Assembly (NCBI GenBank): GCA_033558025.1
Contig: JAUCEF010000005.1
Coordinates: forward strand, 6,014,001-6,078,000
DNA length: 64,000 bases
Direction of reading: 5' to 3'
DNA from: Phytophthora sp. 'mugwort'
Taxonomy: Eukaryota > Oomycota > Peronosporomycetes > Peronosporales > Peronosporaceae
The stretch's first letter is position 1. Each line of letters opens with the position of its first letter. The notes under the pieces were generated by a model. That model was not told the DNA's origin. It saw only the letters and a list, made by a program, of their open reading frames with translations, and made no database searches. The position numbers were made by a program, and so were the translations under genes. Positions 35,301 to 46,500 of the stretch are shown here, in pieces.

Positions 35301-36268
35301 GCTGGTGCACGTGGACGACGTCTTAGTAACCGGAAGTTCGGCCGAACTGATCGCACGCCCCAAGAGTGACCTGAAGACACGTTTTGAGATGACCGACAGC
35401 GGGAAGTGTGCCTTTGTCTTGGGTATCGAGCTGGTCGACAATGCTGACGGCAGTGTAACAATGTGCCAACGGCGCTACGTGGACGACATTCTCAAGCGTT
35501 TCGGCATGGATGACTGCAAGGCTGTGGTAAGTCCCGCGGATTTGAGCTCTCGACTGGTTCCAAGCAACGCGCCGACCAAGATCAACGTTCCCTTTCGTGA
35601 AGCTTGGGTGCACTCATGTACTTGATGACTGCGACGCGACCAGATATCGCTTTCGCCGTGGGATATGTGTCGCGCTTCATGGAAAACCCTCAAGTCGAGC
35701 ACTGGGTTGCAGTGAAGCGAATCCTCCGCTATTTACAAGGGACCAAGTCGCATGGAATCTGCTTCAAACCCGGTGACAAGGTAGACTTTCGCGGCTACTC
35801 AGACGCAGACTGGGCCGGCGACCATTCCGATCGCAAGTCAACTTCGGGCTATACGTTCATTTTGATGGGCGCGCCAGTCAGTTGGGGAAGCAAGAAACAG
35901 TCAAGTGTGTCGCTATCAACGCGCGAAGCGGAATACATCGCGCTCAGTCTGGCCGTCCAAGAAGGCAAGTGGATTCATCGCCTGTTGTGCGAGATTTTGA
36001 CGGCAGCGAACGAATCGGGGCCAGAGCTCAAGATCCTCGAAGACAACCAGTCGTGCATCAAGATGACGAAGAACCCAGTGAACCATGGTCGCGCCAAGCA
36101 CATCGACATCAAGTACCATCACATCCGTGATGAGGTCAAGCGCGGCGAAGTCAAGCTCGAGTATTGTGAGACTTCAATCATGCTCGCGGACATCATGACC
36201 AAGGCCTGCCAGGACCGCGCCACATGGATCTGACGGCGTCCCTCGGAATCCACGCGTGTTCGCATTAA
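32348..36268 (+). pseudogene. A1/A3 chimeric gag-pol with integrase deletion and frameshifts
   Basis: The 5' part, to between about 33049 and 33088, is A1 gag. From there the sequence is A3 ([24 protein letters not shown]). Protease VDSGATHHI and the integrase catalytic residues are present. After TPKEKR the integrase C-terminal module is deleted and the frame shifts, ending at 34390. RT continues in a second frame (HVDD rather than YVDD) to a further 1 bp deletion near 35605. RNase H then runs in a third frame, and another deletion near 36205 stops it at 36233. The two main lesions are shared with the inverted copy at 51402-55323, so they predate the duplication. A W-to-G change (CFGGEAAM) is private. 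Confidence 0.9.
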
Positions 36269-36611
36269 GGGGGCGTATTGAGGGTTGCCGGGTTTTGGTA
36301 CTGTGTACCAGTAACCGGTTAACCCGAACCGGTCCAACACGATCCCGCGATGTTTACGGTACATTGTTTACGCAACCGATGATTAGACGAGTAGGATGAT
36401 TGGACGAGTGCAGAGTGTTGGTGATTGGATGCACCAAATGATTGGATGCAGGGCTGCATATCTATGTGGTAGACTAGGTAGTGTAAGCTTCGATAAATCA
36501 ATCACTTTCGAATCTTCCTTCTTCAGCTCCAGTGGTCTTCACTGCGGTCCTCGCACCAAGTGCAGAATTCCTAAACCCAAGCCTCGCTTCAAGACCTCAA
36601 CACCTTTATCA
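33088..36611 (+). repeat. Left arm of a 3.5 kb inverted repeat (A3 + LTR2)
   Basis: Corresponds in reverse to about 51060-54583. Both arms share the integrase deletion and the RT frameshift and differ by only a few substitutions. The arms are separated by about 14.4 kb holding the family B cluster and the inverted A2 element. LTR2 lies at the inward end of each arm. Confidence 0.85.
36276..36611 (+). repeat. LTR2 (plus), 3' LTR of the A3 chimera
   Basis: 336 bp, TATTGAGGG to CCTTTATCA, with a small internal deletion near its 3' end compared with other LTR2 copies. Its terminus joins family B2 pol at GCAAGTGG with no duplication. Confidence 0.92.
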
Positions 36612-38249
36612 GCAAGTGGAGAAGAAGACCACGAAGCGGCCTACGTCGTGGATTCAGTGGAAGAAATGCCGACCACATTCAAGTCGATGATGGAAATCCA
36701 GCAACGCGGCCAAGTGGAAGGATGCGTGCTTCTCAGAAGTCAATTCGCTTAGCAAGAAAAGACATGGGTGTTGGTGCTACTGCCAAAGGGTCGCAAGGCA
36801 ATCGGCTGTCGATGGGTGTTTCGCATCAAGGAGAATCAAGCTGCAGAGATCGAGCGATTCAAGGCGCGACTAATGGCCAAGGGAATTTCACAGAAGTACG
36901 GCATCGACTATGAAGAGACGTTTGCGCCGGTAGCCCAGTTCACCGATCAAGGTTTTGCTCAGTTAGCGGCTAAGTACAAACGGACGGTGCACCAGATGGA
37001 TGTCAAGACAGCTTTTCAACCGACTACTTGACGAAGACATCTACATGGCGCAGCCGGACGGATATGTCGATGACGTTCACCCAGACTATGTCTGCCAGCT
37101 GAAGCGTTCCCTTTACGGTCTGAAGCAGTCGCCGCGGATGGGGAACCAGACCATCGACAAGTTCATGCTCGTAATGGGTTCACGAAGTGCAAAGCCGATC
37201 ACTGCATCTACTTTAAGTAGGACGATCAAGACATGATCTTCGTCGCACTCTATGTCGACGACCTGGTCCTCGCATTCAACAACGACGAGCTGCTCCAAAT
37301 GACGAAGAAGGCACTAAGTGAGCGGTTCGAGATGACAGACCTCGGCCAGCTCAAGTACTTCCTCGGCATGGAAATCGATCAAGATGTGACGACAGGGAAG
37401 GTGTCCATGCGTCAGACCAAGTTTGCGAAAGACATTCTGGAGAAGTTTGGCATGGAGAACAGCAACCCCGTCAAGACGCCGCAAGATCCAGGACTCAAGT
37501 TGACCAAGGTCATGTGCGAAGGAGGCTGCAAGCATGGGGAGACCATGGCAAAGGTGCCGTACCGCAATGCTGTCGGCTGCCTGATGTATCTCATGGTGGG
37601 GACTCGACCGGACCTCGCTGCTGCAGTGGGAGTTCTCAGCCAGTTTGCTTCAGATCCTTGTCCGACACATTGGCAGGCGCTCAAGAGGGTTTTTAGGTAC
37701 ATTCAAGGGACGAAGGCACACGGTATCGAGTTCCAAGCCAGCTGCAAGGACGGACTCGAAGGATACTCGGATGCAGATTGGGCTGGCGACATGGAAACTC
37801 GACGGAGCACAAGCGGCTACGCGTTCATGATGAACGGCCGGTGCATCAGCTGGAGAAGCAAGAAGCAGCGCACCGTGGCGCTGTCATCGACGGAGGCGGA
37901 ATACATGGTGCTGATTGAAGTAGCACAAGAGGCGATTTCGCTGAAGGCATTTCTGTGTGAACCCGGCAAGATGAAGAACGATGAAGCAGTCAATATTTAC
38001 GAGGACAATCAAGGCTCCATCGCGTTGGCCAAGAACCCCGAGTTTCACAAGCGCACCAAGCACATCGACATCCGCTACCACTTTGTTCGCGAGAAAGTGG
38101 AAGACGGCCAAGTGGTGTTGCAATATTGCTCGACGAAGGACATGAAGGCAGATCTGATGACCAAGCCGATTACTGCTGTCCAGTGCGAAAGCCTTCGAAG
38201 CATGCTGGGAATTCAAGCATCAAGCGCTGCCGAGCCGGGAGTATTGTAA
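36612..38249 (+). pseudogene. Family B2 pol remnant: RT and RNase H
   Basis: Starts just before [12 protein letters not shown] of the RT linker. The first 600 bp carry several indels and stops (for example a TAG near 36750 and a disrupted AFLNGLLDED block near 37015). From 37233 a clean frame encodes the rest of RT (ALYVDDLVL) and a full RNase H ([25 protein letters not shown]). That frame ends at a TAA lying 6-8 bp inside the LTR at 38242. The protein is family B but diverged from the copies at 43.5-51 kb, so it is an older lineage. It has no gag, protease or integrase. Confidence 0.9.
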
Positions 38250-38574
38250 GGAGGCATCTCGTCCAGCCCCGGCGTACCAGTAGAAACCGGTATGGCCGTC
38301 AAGTCCGTGGAGCCATAATCACTTGTGTGATCATGGGACACTGATGATGGCACATGGATTACGGGACGCTGTTGACGTATCGACGATTACATTCATGTGG
38401 GTACAAGATTGTGGGTACAAGATGGGGATACGACGTGTCACTCGCTGACTGGCTGGAAGAACTCAGTAGCCAGTAAGGAATCCAGTAGAGTGTATCCAGC
38501 AGGTAGAAGAGAGGCTTAGAGTAGCTTAGCGAAATCAATCACTTTGCATTTGCTCTAAAGAACACAAGCCTTTT
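38242..38574 (+). repeat. LTR-B2
   Basis: 333 bp, TATTGTAAGGAGGC to AAGCCTTTT. It is related to LTR-B over its whole length, with a shared GTGGGTACAAGATTGTGGGTACA block and TCACTTTGCATTT core, but diverged. An inverted A2 element joins its end. B gag resumes beyond that element, so this LTR appears once to have led into gag. Confidence 0.9.
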
Positions 38575-38695
38575 TCCTACTCGTCTAATCATCGGTTGCG
38601 TAAACAATGTACCGTAAACATCGCGGGATCGTGTTGGACCGGTTCGGGTTAACCGGTTACTGGTACACAGTACCAAAACCCGGCAACCCTCAATA
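38575..38695 (-). repeat. Truncated LTR2 (inverted 3' LTR of the A2 element)
   Basis: Only the U3 part (121 bp, ending at the TATTGAGGG start at 38695) is left; the R and U5 regions are missing. The truncation abuts the end of LTR-B2. Confidence 0.9.
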
Positions 38696-38702
38696 CGCCC
38701 CC

Positions 38703-41700
38703 TTAATGCGAACACGCGTGGATTCCGAGGGACGCCGTCAGATCCATGTGGCGCGGTCCTGGCAGCGCCTTGGTCATGATGTCCGCGAGCATGATTGAAG
38801 TCTCACAATACTCGAGCTTGACTTCGCCGCGCTTGACCTCATCACGGATGTGATGGTACTTGATGTCGATGTGCTTGGCGCGACCATGGTTCACTGGGTT
38901 CTTCGTCATCTTGATGCACGACTGGTTGTCTTCGAGGATCTTGAGCTCTGGCCCCGATTCGTTCGCTGCCGTCAAAATCTCGCACAACAGGCGATGAATC
39001 CACTTGCCTTCTTGGACGGCCAGACTGAGCGCGATGTATTCCGCTTCGCTCGTTGATAGCGACACACTTGACTGTTTCTTGCTTCCCCAACTGACTGGCG
39101 CGCCCATCAAAATGAACGTATAGCCCGAAGTTGACTTGCGATCGGAATGGTCGCCGGCCCAGTCTGCGTCTGAGTAGCCGCGAAAGTCTACCTTGTCACC
39201 GGGTTTGAAGCAGATTCCATGCGTCTTGGTGCCTTGTAGATAGCGAAAAATGCGCTTGACCGCAACCCAGTGTTCCTCTTGGGGGTTCTCCATGAAGCGC
39301 GATACATAGCCTACTGCGTACGCGATATCCGGGCGAGTAGCAGTCATCAAGTGCATGAGGGCACCCACAGCTTCGCGAAACGGAGCGTTCACCTTGGTCG
39401 CTGCGTCACTTGGAACCAGTCGAGTGCTCATGTCTACCGGACTCACCACAGCCTTGCACTCGTCCATACCGAAACGCTTCAGGATATCATCCACATAACG
39501 CCGCTGGCACATCGTCACGCTGCCGTCCCGGCCATCCACCAGCTCGATTCCAAGGACGAACACACACTTGCCACTGTCAGTCATTTCGAAGCGTGTCTTG
39601 AGGTCGTTCTTCGTGCGTGAGATCAGCTCGGGTGAACTTCTGGTCACCAACGCATCGTCCACGTAGACCAGCACGAGCACACAGTGGCCATCGACAACCT
39701 TGATGTAGAGGCACGGGTCGAAGGCTGAAACTTGAAAACCGATAGAACACACGAATTCGTCGAAGGTTTCGTTCCACACGCGCGAAGCTTGCTTGAGACC
39801 GTAGATCGCCTTGACCAGTTCCAGGCAGTCGAAGTCATCGTCCAGCTCGACCCCTTCTGGCACCACGCAGTACACGACTTCCTTCATGACGCCGTATAGG
39901 AATGCAGTCACCACGTCGAGTTGGTCCAGAGGCCAGTCGAAATACTTGGCGATCGCGATGACCATGCGCAACGTCACGTACTTGACCACGGGCGAGAACG
40001 TCTCCGTGTAGTCGATGCCGTACTTCTGCTTGAAACCCTTGGCCACCAGGCGCGCCTTGTATTTCTCGACCGATCCGTCGGCTTTGCGCTTGATCTTGAA
40101 CACCCACTTGGTACCGATGGCGCGTTGTCCGCTGGGCAACTTGGCAGCACGAAACACACCACGAAGTCGCATCGACTTGAGTTCCGCACGAACAGCCTTG
40201 CGCCAGTGCAGTTGGTCCGGGCCGTTGACCGCTTCTTGGAATGTCGACGGCTCCGATAAGTCCACGGCTGCTTCGACCGCGTTGGCACTTGCACGCCAAA
40301 ACACAGATGGAGTCGATTCTTCATCTTGGTCTCCTGACTTTTCTTCTTCGTCTGCGTCTGCTCGGTGCGGAGGGGAGTAGTTCGGCGCACTTGCTTCTTC
40401 CAGTCCAGGTCGATGACGCACAGCTCGCGGTTTTCTGGCAGCTTCATCTTCGTCACTCGGGCGGCTCTTGCGCTTCCCTGCCTGCGTGTACTCCGTCTGG
40501 CGGAAACCATCATTGTCGATGTCGAGCGAGTCGAAGTCCAGGTCGTCGACATCTTCATCAGAAATCGGCGGTGAAAGTCCAAAGGTCGATTCATCGAAGT
40601 TGACATCGCGACTGATGACCACCTGCCCCGCCTCGATGTCATAAAGTCGATACGCCTTGGACACTTCTTCGTAACCCAGGAACAATCCGGCGCGAGCCTT
40701 GGGATCCCACTTGAGTCGCTTCTCCTTCGGAGTCAGGATGTACGTCCGACAGCCGAACACACGCATGTGCTTCACACTCGGCTTGGAGTTGTAGACGATC
40801 TCGAACGGAGTCTTGTGCTCGATCTTGGGTGACGGCAGACGATTCTTCACGTAGATGGCAGTCATCGCCGCCTCAGCCCAGAAACACTTGTCCAGCTTAG
40901 CGTGATGCAGCATGCTGCGGCCGATCGTGACGATAGTTCGGATGGCTCTCTCTGCCGTGCCGTTGGTCTGGTGCGCGTACGGAACCGTGGTTTGCTGCTC
41001 GATGCCTTCGTCTTCGTAGAAGTCGCTGAGCGAGTTGGTCGCAAACTCACGAGCTCCGTCGTGCCGCACAAACTTGACCTTCTTGCCGAACTGCTTCTGC
41101 ACCTTCATGATGTACGTCTTGATGCAGTCTTCGCTCTCCGACTTGGCACGCAGGCAGAAACCCTTCATGCATCCACTGGCTTCGTCCACGATCAGTAGCA
41201 GGTACTTGCTGCCGCCAAGCGAGTTTACCTCCATGGGTCCGCAGATGTCGAAGTGGAGCAGCTCAAATGTGTCGTAGCGACGCTTGTCACGGTTGCTTGG
41301 GAATGGTTTTTGGACCATTTTGCCTTGCTGGCAACCACGACACACACTTGGTCCACTCGACTTGGAAGGTGCTTTCGCGTCCTTGATCATCTTGGTGTCG
41401 ACCATCTTGCGAAGAACCTCGACTGGAGCGTGACCCATACGCGCGTGCAAATCGACCGTCCTTCCACTTGTCGCCGCATTTGCCGATCGCTGAGGTGTGC
41501 GAAGCCAGTAGAGTCCATCCACGAGATCCGCCGTCGCCACCACTTGATTCGAGTCCTTGCGCGAAACGTGCATCTCAGTGCCGTCAAATACCACTTGGAA
41601 CTTGCCATGCTTGTTTATCTGCGGCACTGAAAGCAGATTCTTGCTCATATTTGGCACGTAAAGCGCGTTCTTGATCTCGATCTCGCGCTCGTCGCCGTTA

Positions 41701-42743
41701 GGCAGGACCACTCTTTCCACGATGGTCCCCACACCCTTGATGGCAGCCTTGTTGCCATCGGCCACCGAAAGTTCGCCTTCATTTCGCTCGATCAAATTGG
41801 CGAATTTGGACTTGTCGTTGCAAATGTGGTGCGTGGCACCGCTGTCGACCGCCCACATCCCGGACACATTCTTGCCCGTCGAAACCCCACATTCCAGTGA
41901 AACCGCGAACGCTACTCGATCGTAGTCGTAGTCGTAGCCGTTGCTGTCGTTTCTCCACTGGATGTTGTTGGCCCCGCGTCCACGGCCGCTGCCGCCGCGT
42001 CTTGGCCCTCTGTTCTCGTCCTTCTGCTTGGTCCAGCACTTGTCAATGACATGCCCCAATTTTCCGCAGTACGTGCATTGGCGAGGCTCACGGTCGGTGT
42101 TGAACGCCTTGGCCGCGTTCTCAGTCTTCACCGTCGCCGTCTTCTCGCCTTGTCGCTTGATGTGCTCGTTCGTGAGCACCTTCACAACGTCTTGCGACCG
42201 CAGCTCTGCATTGCTCATCTCCAAGTTCAGCACGACGTTCTCGTAGCTCTTGGGGAGACTGCGCAGCAAGCAGATCGCCACGTCCTCGTCCTCCATCTTG
42301 GCACCGATGCTGCTGAGCTTGGCGCTGATGTTGAGGACCTCGTTGCAATGATGCAACACATTGCCGCCTTCCGACATCTCCATGCTGAAGAGTTGGCGCT
42401 TCAGGTAGATGCGTCCAGCCTTCTGCGAACCACCGTACAGCGTCTTCAGGCGCGACCAGGCAACCCACGCTTCCTCGCAGTCATCGACCACATGATGGTA
42501 GTCGGCGTCCATGTGAAGCAACATCAGTCCAAAAGCGATGTTGCTCGACTTGACATACTGGTCCTTGGCCCGGGAGTCCGTAAAGGATGGAGACGTTTCC
42601 CGATTCACCACATGCCACGTCGACTTGGTCAGGAACACGCCACGCATGTAGCGGTTCCACGTCGCGTAGTTGTCTCCGTTGAACTTGTCGATGGAGACCT
42701 TGGTCGAGACGTCTTGGGCAGAGGACATGGTGCTTGGGCTCAT
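38703..42743 (-). CDS. Ty1/copia gag-pol polyprotein, A2 mosaic, intact frame
   Basis: Minus-strand frame of 1346 codons starting at the ATG (42743) within the primer binding site and ending at TAA (38703-38705). All catalytic motifs are intact: [14 protein letters not shown] knuckle, VDSGATHHI protease, FDICGP / RHDGAREF / NGTAERAI integrase, YVDD RT and RNase H D/E/D. It is mosaic: an A2 start; an A1 gag middle ([14 protein letters not shown]) and A1 [12 protein letters not shown]3-like pieces in the integrase finger ([20 protein letters not shown]), in RT ([18 protein letters not shown]) and in RNase H ([15 protein letters not shown]). The protein could be functional, but the element's 3' LTR is truncated. 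Confidence 0.94.
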   Translation of the reverse strand: MSPSTMSSAQDVSTKVSIDKFNGDNYATWNRYMRGVFLTKSTWHVVNRETSPSFTDSRAKDQYVKSSNIAFGLMLLHMDADYHHVVDDCEEAWVAWSRLKTLYGGSQKAGRIYLKRQLFSMEMSEGGNVLHHCNEVLNISAKLSSIGAKMEDEDVAICLLRSLPKSYENVVLNLEMSNAELRSQDVVKVLTNEHIKRQGEKTATVKTENAAKAFNTDREPRQCTYCGKLGHVIDKCWTKQKDENRGPRRGGSGRGRGANNIQWRNDSNGYDYDYDRVAFAVSLECGVSTGKNVSGMWAVDSGATHHICNDKSKFANLIERNEGELSVADGNKAAIKGVGTIVERVVLPNGDEREIEIKNALYVPNMSKNLLSVPQINKHGKFQVVFDGTEMHVSRKDSNQVVATADLVDGLYWLRTPQRSANAATSGRTVDLHARMGHAPVEVLRKMVDTKMIKDAKAPSKSSGPSVCRGCQQGKMVQKPFPSNRDKRRYDTFELLHFDICGPMEVNSLGGSKYLLLIVDEASGCMKGFCLRAKSESEDCIKTYIMKVQKQFGKKVKFVRHDGAREFATNSLSDFYEDEGIEQQTTVPYAHQTNGTAERAIRTIVTIGRSMLHHAKLDKCFWAEAAMTAIYVKNRLPSPKIEHKTPFEIVYNSKPSVKHMRVFGCRTYILTPKEKRLKWDPKARAGLFLGYEEVSKAYRLYDIEAGQVVISRDVNFDESTFGLSPPISDEDVDDLDFDSLDIDNDGFRQTEYTQAGKRKSRPSDEDEAARKPRAVRHRPGLEEASAPNYSPPHRADADEEEKSGDQDEESTPSVFWRASANAVEAAVDLSEPSTFQEAVNGPDQLHWRKAVRAELKSMRLRGVFRAAKLPSGQRAIGTKWVFKIKRKADGSVEKYKARLVAKGFKQKYGIDYTETFSPVVKYVTLRMVIAIAKYFDWPLDQLDVVTAFLYGVMKEVVYCVVPEGVELDDDFDCLELVKAIYGLKQASRVWNETFDEFVCSIGFQVSAFDPCLYIKVVDGHCVLVLVYVDDALVTRSSPELISRTKNDLKTRFEMTDSGKCVFVLGIELVDGRDGSVTMCQRRYVDDILKRFGMDECKAVVSPVDMSTRLVPSDAATKVNAPFREAVGALMHLMTATRPDIAYAVGYVSRFMENPQEEHWVAVKRIFRYLQGTKTHGICFKPGDKVDFRGYSDADWAGDHSDRKSTSGYTFILMGAPVSWGSKKQSSVSLSTSEAEYIALSLAVQEGKWIHRLLCEILTAANESGPELKILEDNQSCIKMTKNPVNHGRAKHIDIKYHHIRDEVKRGEVKLEYCETSIMLADIMTKALPGPRHMDLTASLGIHACSH

Positions 42744-42747
42744 AACC

Positions 42748-43090
42748 TGATAAAAGGTATGGATCTTGATAAGCGAAGCTTGGACGGAGCGAAGGAGGTT
42801 CTGCACTTGGTGCGAAGACCGGAGTGAAGACCACTTGAGCTGAAAAAGGAAGATTCGAAAGTGATTGATTTATCGGAGCTTACATTACCTAGTCTACCAC
42901 ATAGATATGCAGCCCTGCATCCAATCATTTGGTGCATCCAATCACCAACACTCCGCACTCGTCCAATCATCCTACTCGTCTAATCATCGGTTGCGTAAAC
43001 AACGTACCGTAAACATCGCGGGATCGTGTTGGACCGGTTCGGGTTAACCGGTTACTGGTACACAGTACCAAAACCTGGCCACCCTCAATA
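42748..43090 (-). repeat. LTR2 (inverted 5' LTR)
   Basis: 343 bp LTR with the AAGATCC-type U5 variant also seen at 1368-1710. Its U3 end joins family B gag at GACCCC, 34 bp downstream of where the B LTR should end, so the primer binding site and first gag codons of the B copy were lost. Confidence 0.92.
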
Positions 43091-43158
43091 GACCCCGACT
43101 ACGCCTTCGCCATGGACGCCACGCAGACCTCCACCTCTCGCATCAACAAGTTCGCCGG
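43091..43158 (+). pseudogene. Family B gag 5' piece (about 22 codons)
   Basis: Encodes DPDYAFAMDATQTSTSRINKFAG, near the gag N terminus, and stops at GCCGG against the terminus of the inverted LTR-B. The same five bases begin the minus-strand B gag at 47502. Its sequence differs from the B gag starts at 13355 and 47862 (A for D in KFDG; ATQTSTS). Confidence 0.88.
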
Positions 43159-43513
43159 AAAAGGCTTGGTCGCTTGATGGCAAAATGCAAAGTGATTGAT
43201 TTAGGTCCTTAGTTCGCAAACTCCTTGCTACCTCTAAGCCTACAGTTCTACCTACTGGATACACTCTACTGGATTCTCGACTGGATACTGAGTTGCTTCA
43301 GCCAATCAGGGAGTGCCACGTAGAGCCCATCATGTACCCACAATCTTGTACCCACCCGTGGCGTAATCGTCCATGGCGTAAACACCGTCCCATAAACACC
43401 GTGACGTAATCTTCGTCTCGTAATCACAGAAATGATTGCGGTGCCACTGAGTGAAGGTCATACCGGTATCCTACCGGTATACAGCAGCTGGTCGAGACGT
43501 CTCCTTGACAACA
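43159..43513 (-). repeat. LTR-B (inverted 3' LTR)
   Basis: 355 bp, starting on the minus strand TGTTGTC after the purine tract GAGTGGGAG and ending GCCTTTT against gag at 43158. The stop codon of the minus-strand pol lies within it. Confidence 0.93.
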
Positions 43514-46500
43514 CTCCCACTCGACTCGACATCTGTTGTCCCTTGGATCCCGAGCTTTTTCCGAAGAACTTCAAACGCACAGCAGTGATCGCCTTCGTCA
43601 TGATGTCGGCCAGCATGTCGGTTGTCGAGACGTACTGCAGCACCACTTGACCGTCTTCCACCTTTTCGCGCACGAAGTGGTAGTGAATGTCGATGTGCTT
43701 GGTGCGCTTGTGGAACTCCGGGTTCTTGGCCAACGCGATGGAGCCTTGATTGTCCTCGTAGATCAGCACTGCGTCGTCGTTCTTGATCTCACCGATTTCA
43801 TGCAGGAACGCCTTGAGCCACAACGCCTCTTGCGTAGCTTCCGAGAGCGCCATATACTCGGCCTCTGTCGACGATAGCGCTACTGTCCTCTGCTTCTTGC
43901 TGCGCCAGCTCACGCATCCACCGTTCATCATGAATGCGTAGCCACTTGTACTGCGACGTGACTCGATATCGCCCGCCCAGTCCGCATCTGAGTAGCCACG
44001 AATACCTTCTTTGTCCTTCGCGGTGAACTCGATGCCGTGCGTCGTCGTGCCTCGAATATACCGTAGTACTCGCTTGAGTGCCTGCCAGTGTGTGGGACAT
44101 GGATCCGACGCGAATTGACTTAGTGAGCCCACTGCTGTCGCCAGGTCCGGACGTGTACCCACCATTAAGTACATGAGGCAGCCTACAGCATTCCGGTACG
44201 GCACGTTCTTCATGGTGTCTTCGTGCTTGCAGTCTCCTTCGCACATGTTCTTGGTTAGCTTGAGTCCCGGATCTTGTGGTGTTTTCACGGGCTTGCAATC
44301 TTCCATGCCAAACTTGTTCAGGATACTTTGCGCGAATTTGGTCTGCCGAATCGTTACAACGCCGACTTCTCGATCTTGCTTGATTTCCATACCGAGAAAG
44401 TAGCTGAGGTCGCCAAGGTCCGTCATCTCGAACCGATCGCTGAGTGCCCGCTTGGTCGATTCCAGCAAGTCATCGTCGTTGCTTGCAATGATGAGGTCGT
44501 CAACGTAGAGCACCACCAGTACCATGATGTCGCCGTCCCTCTTGATGTACACGCAGTGGTCGGTCTTACACTTGGTGAACTCGATCTTTAGCATGAAGTC
44601 GTCGATGGTCTGGTTCCACATGCGTGGCGACTGTTTCAATCCGTACAATGACCGCTTGAGCTTGCATACGTACTCCGGGTGGTCTTCGTCAACGTATCCG
44701 TCGGGCTGTTGCATGTAGATTTCCTCGTCCAGCACGCCATTCAGGAAAGCCGTCTTGACATCCATCTGATTCAGCTTGAGACCGTACTTGGCAGCCATGC
44801 TCAACACCACCCGGATCGACGTGAACTTGGCCACTGGTGCGAATGTTTCCTCATAGTCGATGCCGTACTTCTGCGAGAACCCCTTGGCCACCAGTCGCGC
44901 CTTGAACCGCTCGATCTCTCCGGCTTGGTTCTCCTTCACTCGAAACACCCATCGGCAGCCGATTGCCTTGCGTCCCTTAGGCAACGGCACCACGTCCCAC
45001 GTCTCGTTCTTGCGGAGCGACTCGACCTCCGAGTCACAAGCTTCCTTCCACTTGCTTGCGTCGTTGGATTCCATCGCCGACTTGAATGTGGCCGGCATTT
45101 CTCCCACTGAATCCACGACGTAAGCAGCCTCGACGTTTGCGTCTTCTTGCGCCACCGCAGACATCTCATCCAGTGTGTGATATCGGTTCTGCGAGGCATA
45201 CCGCTTGGCATCTGGAATCTCTACCGCTTCCTCCAGCGATTGCGTCCGCGGGTGTCGCTTGCTGCCGGGCTCGAAGTCTTCATCCCGTGCAACTTCTTCT
45301 TCATCCCCATCCGATCTAGACGATGAGGTTTCTTCATCCGTGGCAACTTCATCTTCTTCGTCTTGAACGTCCACGAGCACTTCCTTTAGTGCGTAATTCG
45401 TTTCCCACTGTCGGAAACGTCTTCCATAAGCTGTGCGTCGCGGCTTATCAGCACGCGACCACTCTCGAGTTCTTCAAACCGATACGCTTTCTCGTGTTCT
45501 GAGTATCCGAGCAAACGGCAACGCACCGATCGAGCGTCAAACTTGGACCGTTTTTCCTTTGGCACAAGCACGTACGCGTGGCAACCGAATACCTTCATAT
45601 TTGCCAGCAGTGGCTTCTTTCCTGTCCAAACCTGGTGCGGCGACTTGTCGTGGTTGATGACACGCGTCGGACACCGATTACGGAGGAACGTAGCTGTCAC
45701 GACAGCTTCACCCCAATACGTCTTGGGCAATCCAGCATGTTCCAGCATGCAGCGCGCACACTCCACCAACGTTCGATTCATTCGTTCCGCGACTCCATTG
45801 AGCTGAGGCGTGTACGGTGGAGTGAACTTCTGCACGATGCCGCGGTCACTGCAGAACTTCGCCAGTTGACTTGACGTGTACTCGCCACCGTTGTCGCTCC
45901 GCAGCATTTTCACGCGCTTGCCAGTCTGGGTCTCAGCTAACGCGACGAATTGCGCGAACTTGTCGGCCACCTCGGACTTGTTGCGCAATAGGTACACCAC
46001 ACAGAAGTGCGACTTGTCATCGATAAACGTGACAAAATAGCGCTTGCCGCCAAAGGTCGGCGTCTGCATGGGACCGCATACATCACTGTGTACGACTTCT
46101 AGCACTTGCTTCGCACGGTTTGGCGACGTCTTCATGTAGCTCACTCGCGTTTGCTTGCCGAGTGCGCATCCGTCGCATAACTCCCACTGCTTCACCGACG
46201 CCATGTCGATACCAACACCGTAGCCCTTCTTGACGATGGCGTCTAGACCGCCATGGCCGATGTGACCAAGTCGAAGGTGCCAGAGGTACGACGTGGTGTC
46301 CCCTTGGCGATCCTTCGGACTTGCCGCATTGGCCTCGTCAGGCATCATCGGAGTCATGCACAACTTGAACAGCCCTTTGCCCTCACGAGCGCCGAGCTTC
46401 CACTTGAGACCCTTCGTTTCAGCGAAGCATCCGTCGCTCTCGAAGATGACTGGCCCAACGTCCTTGGTAAACCGACCAACCGAAAACAGGTTGCGTGACA

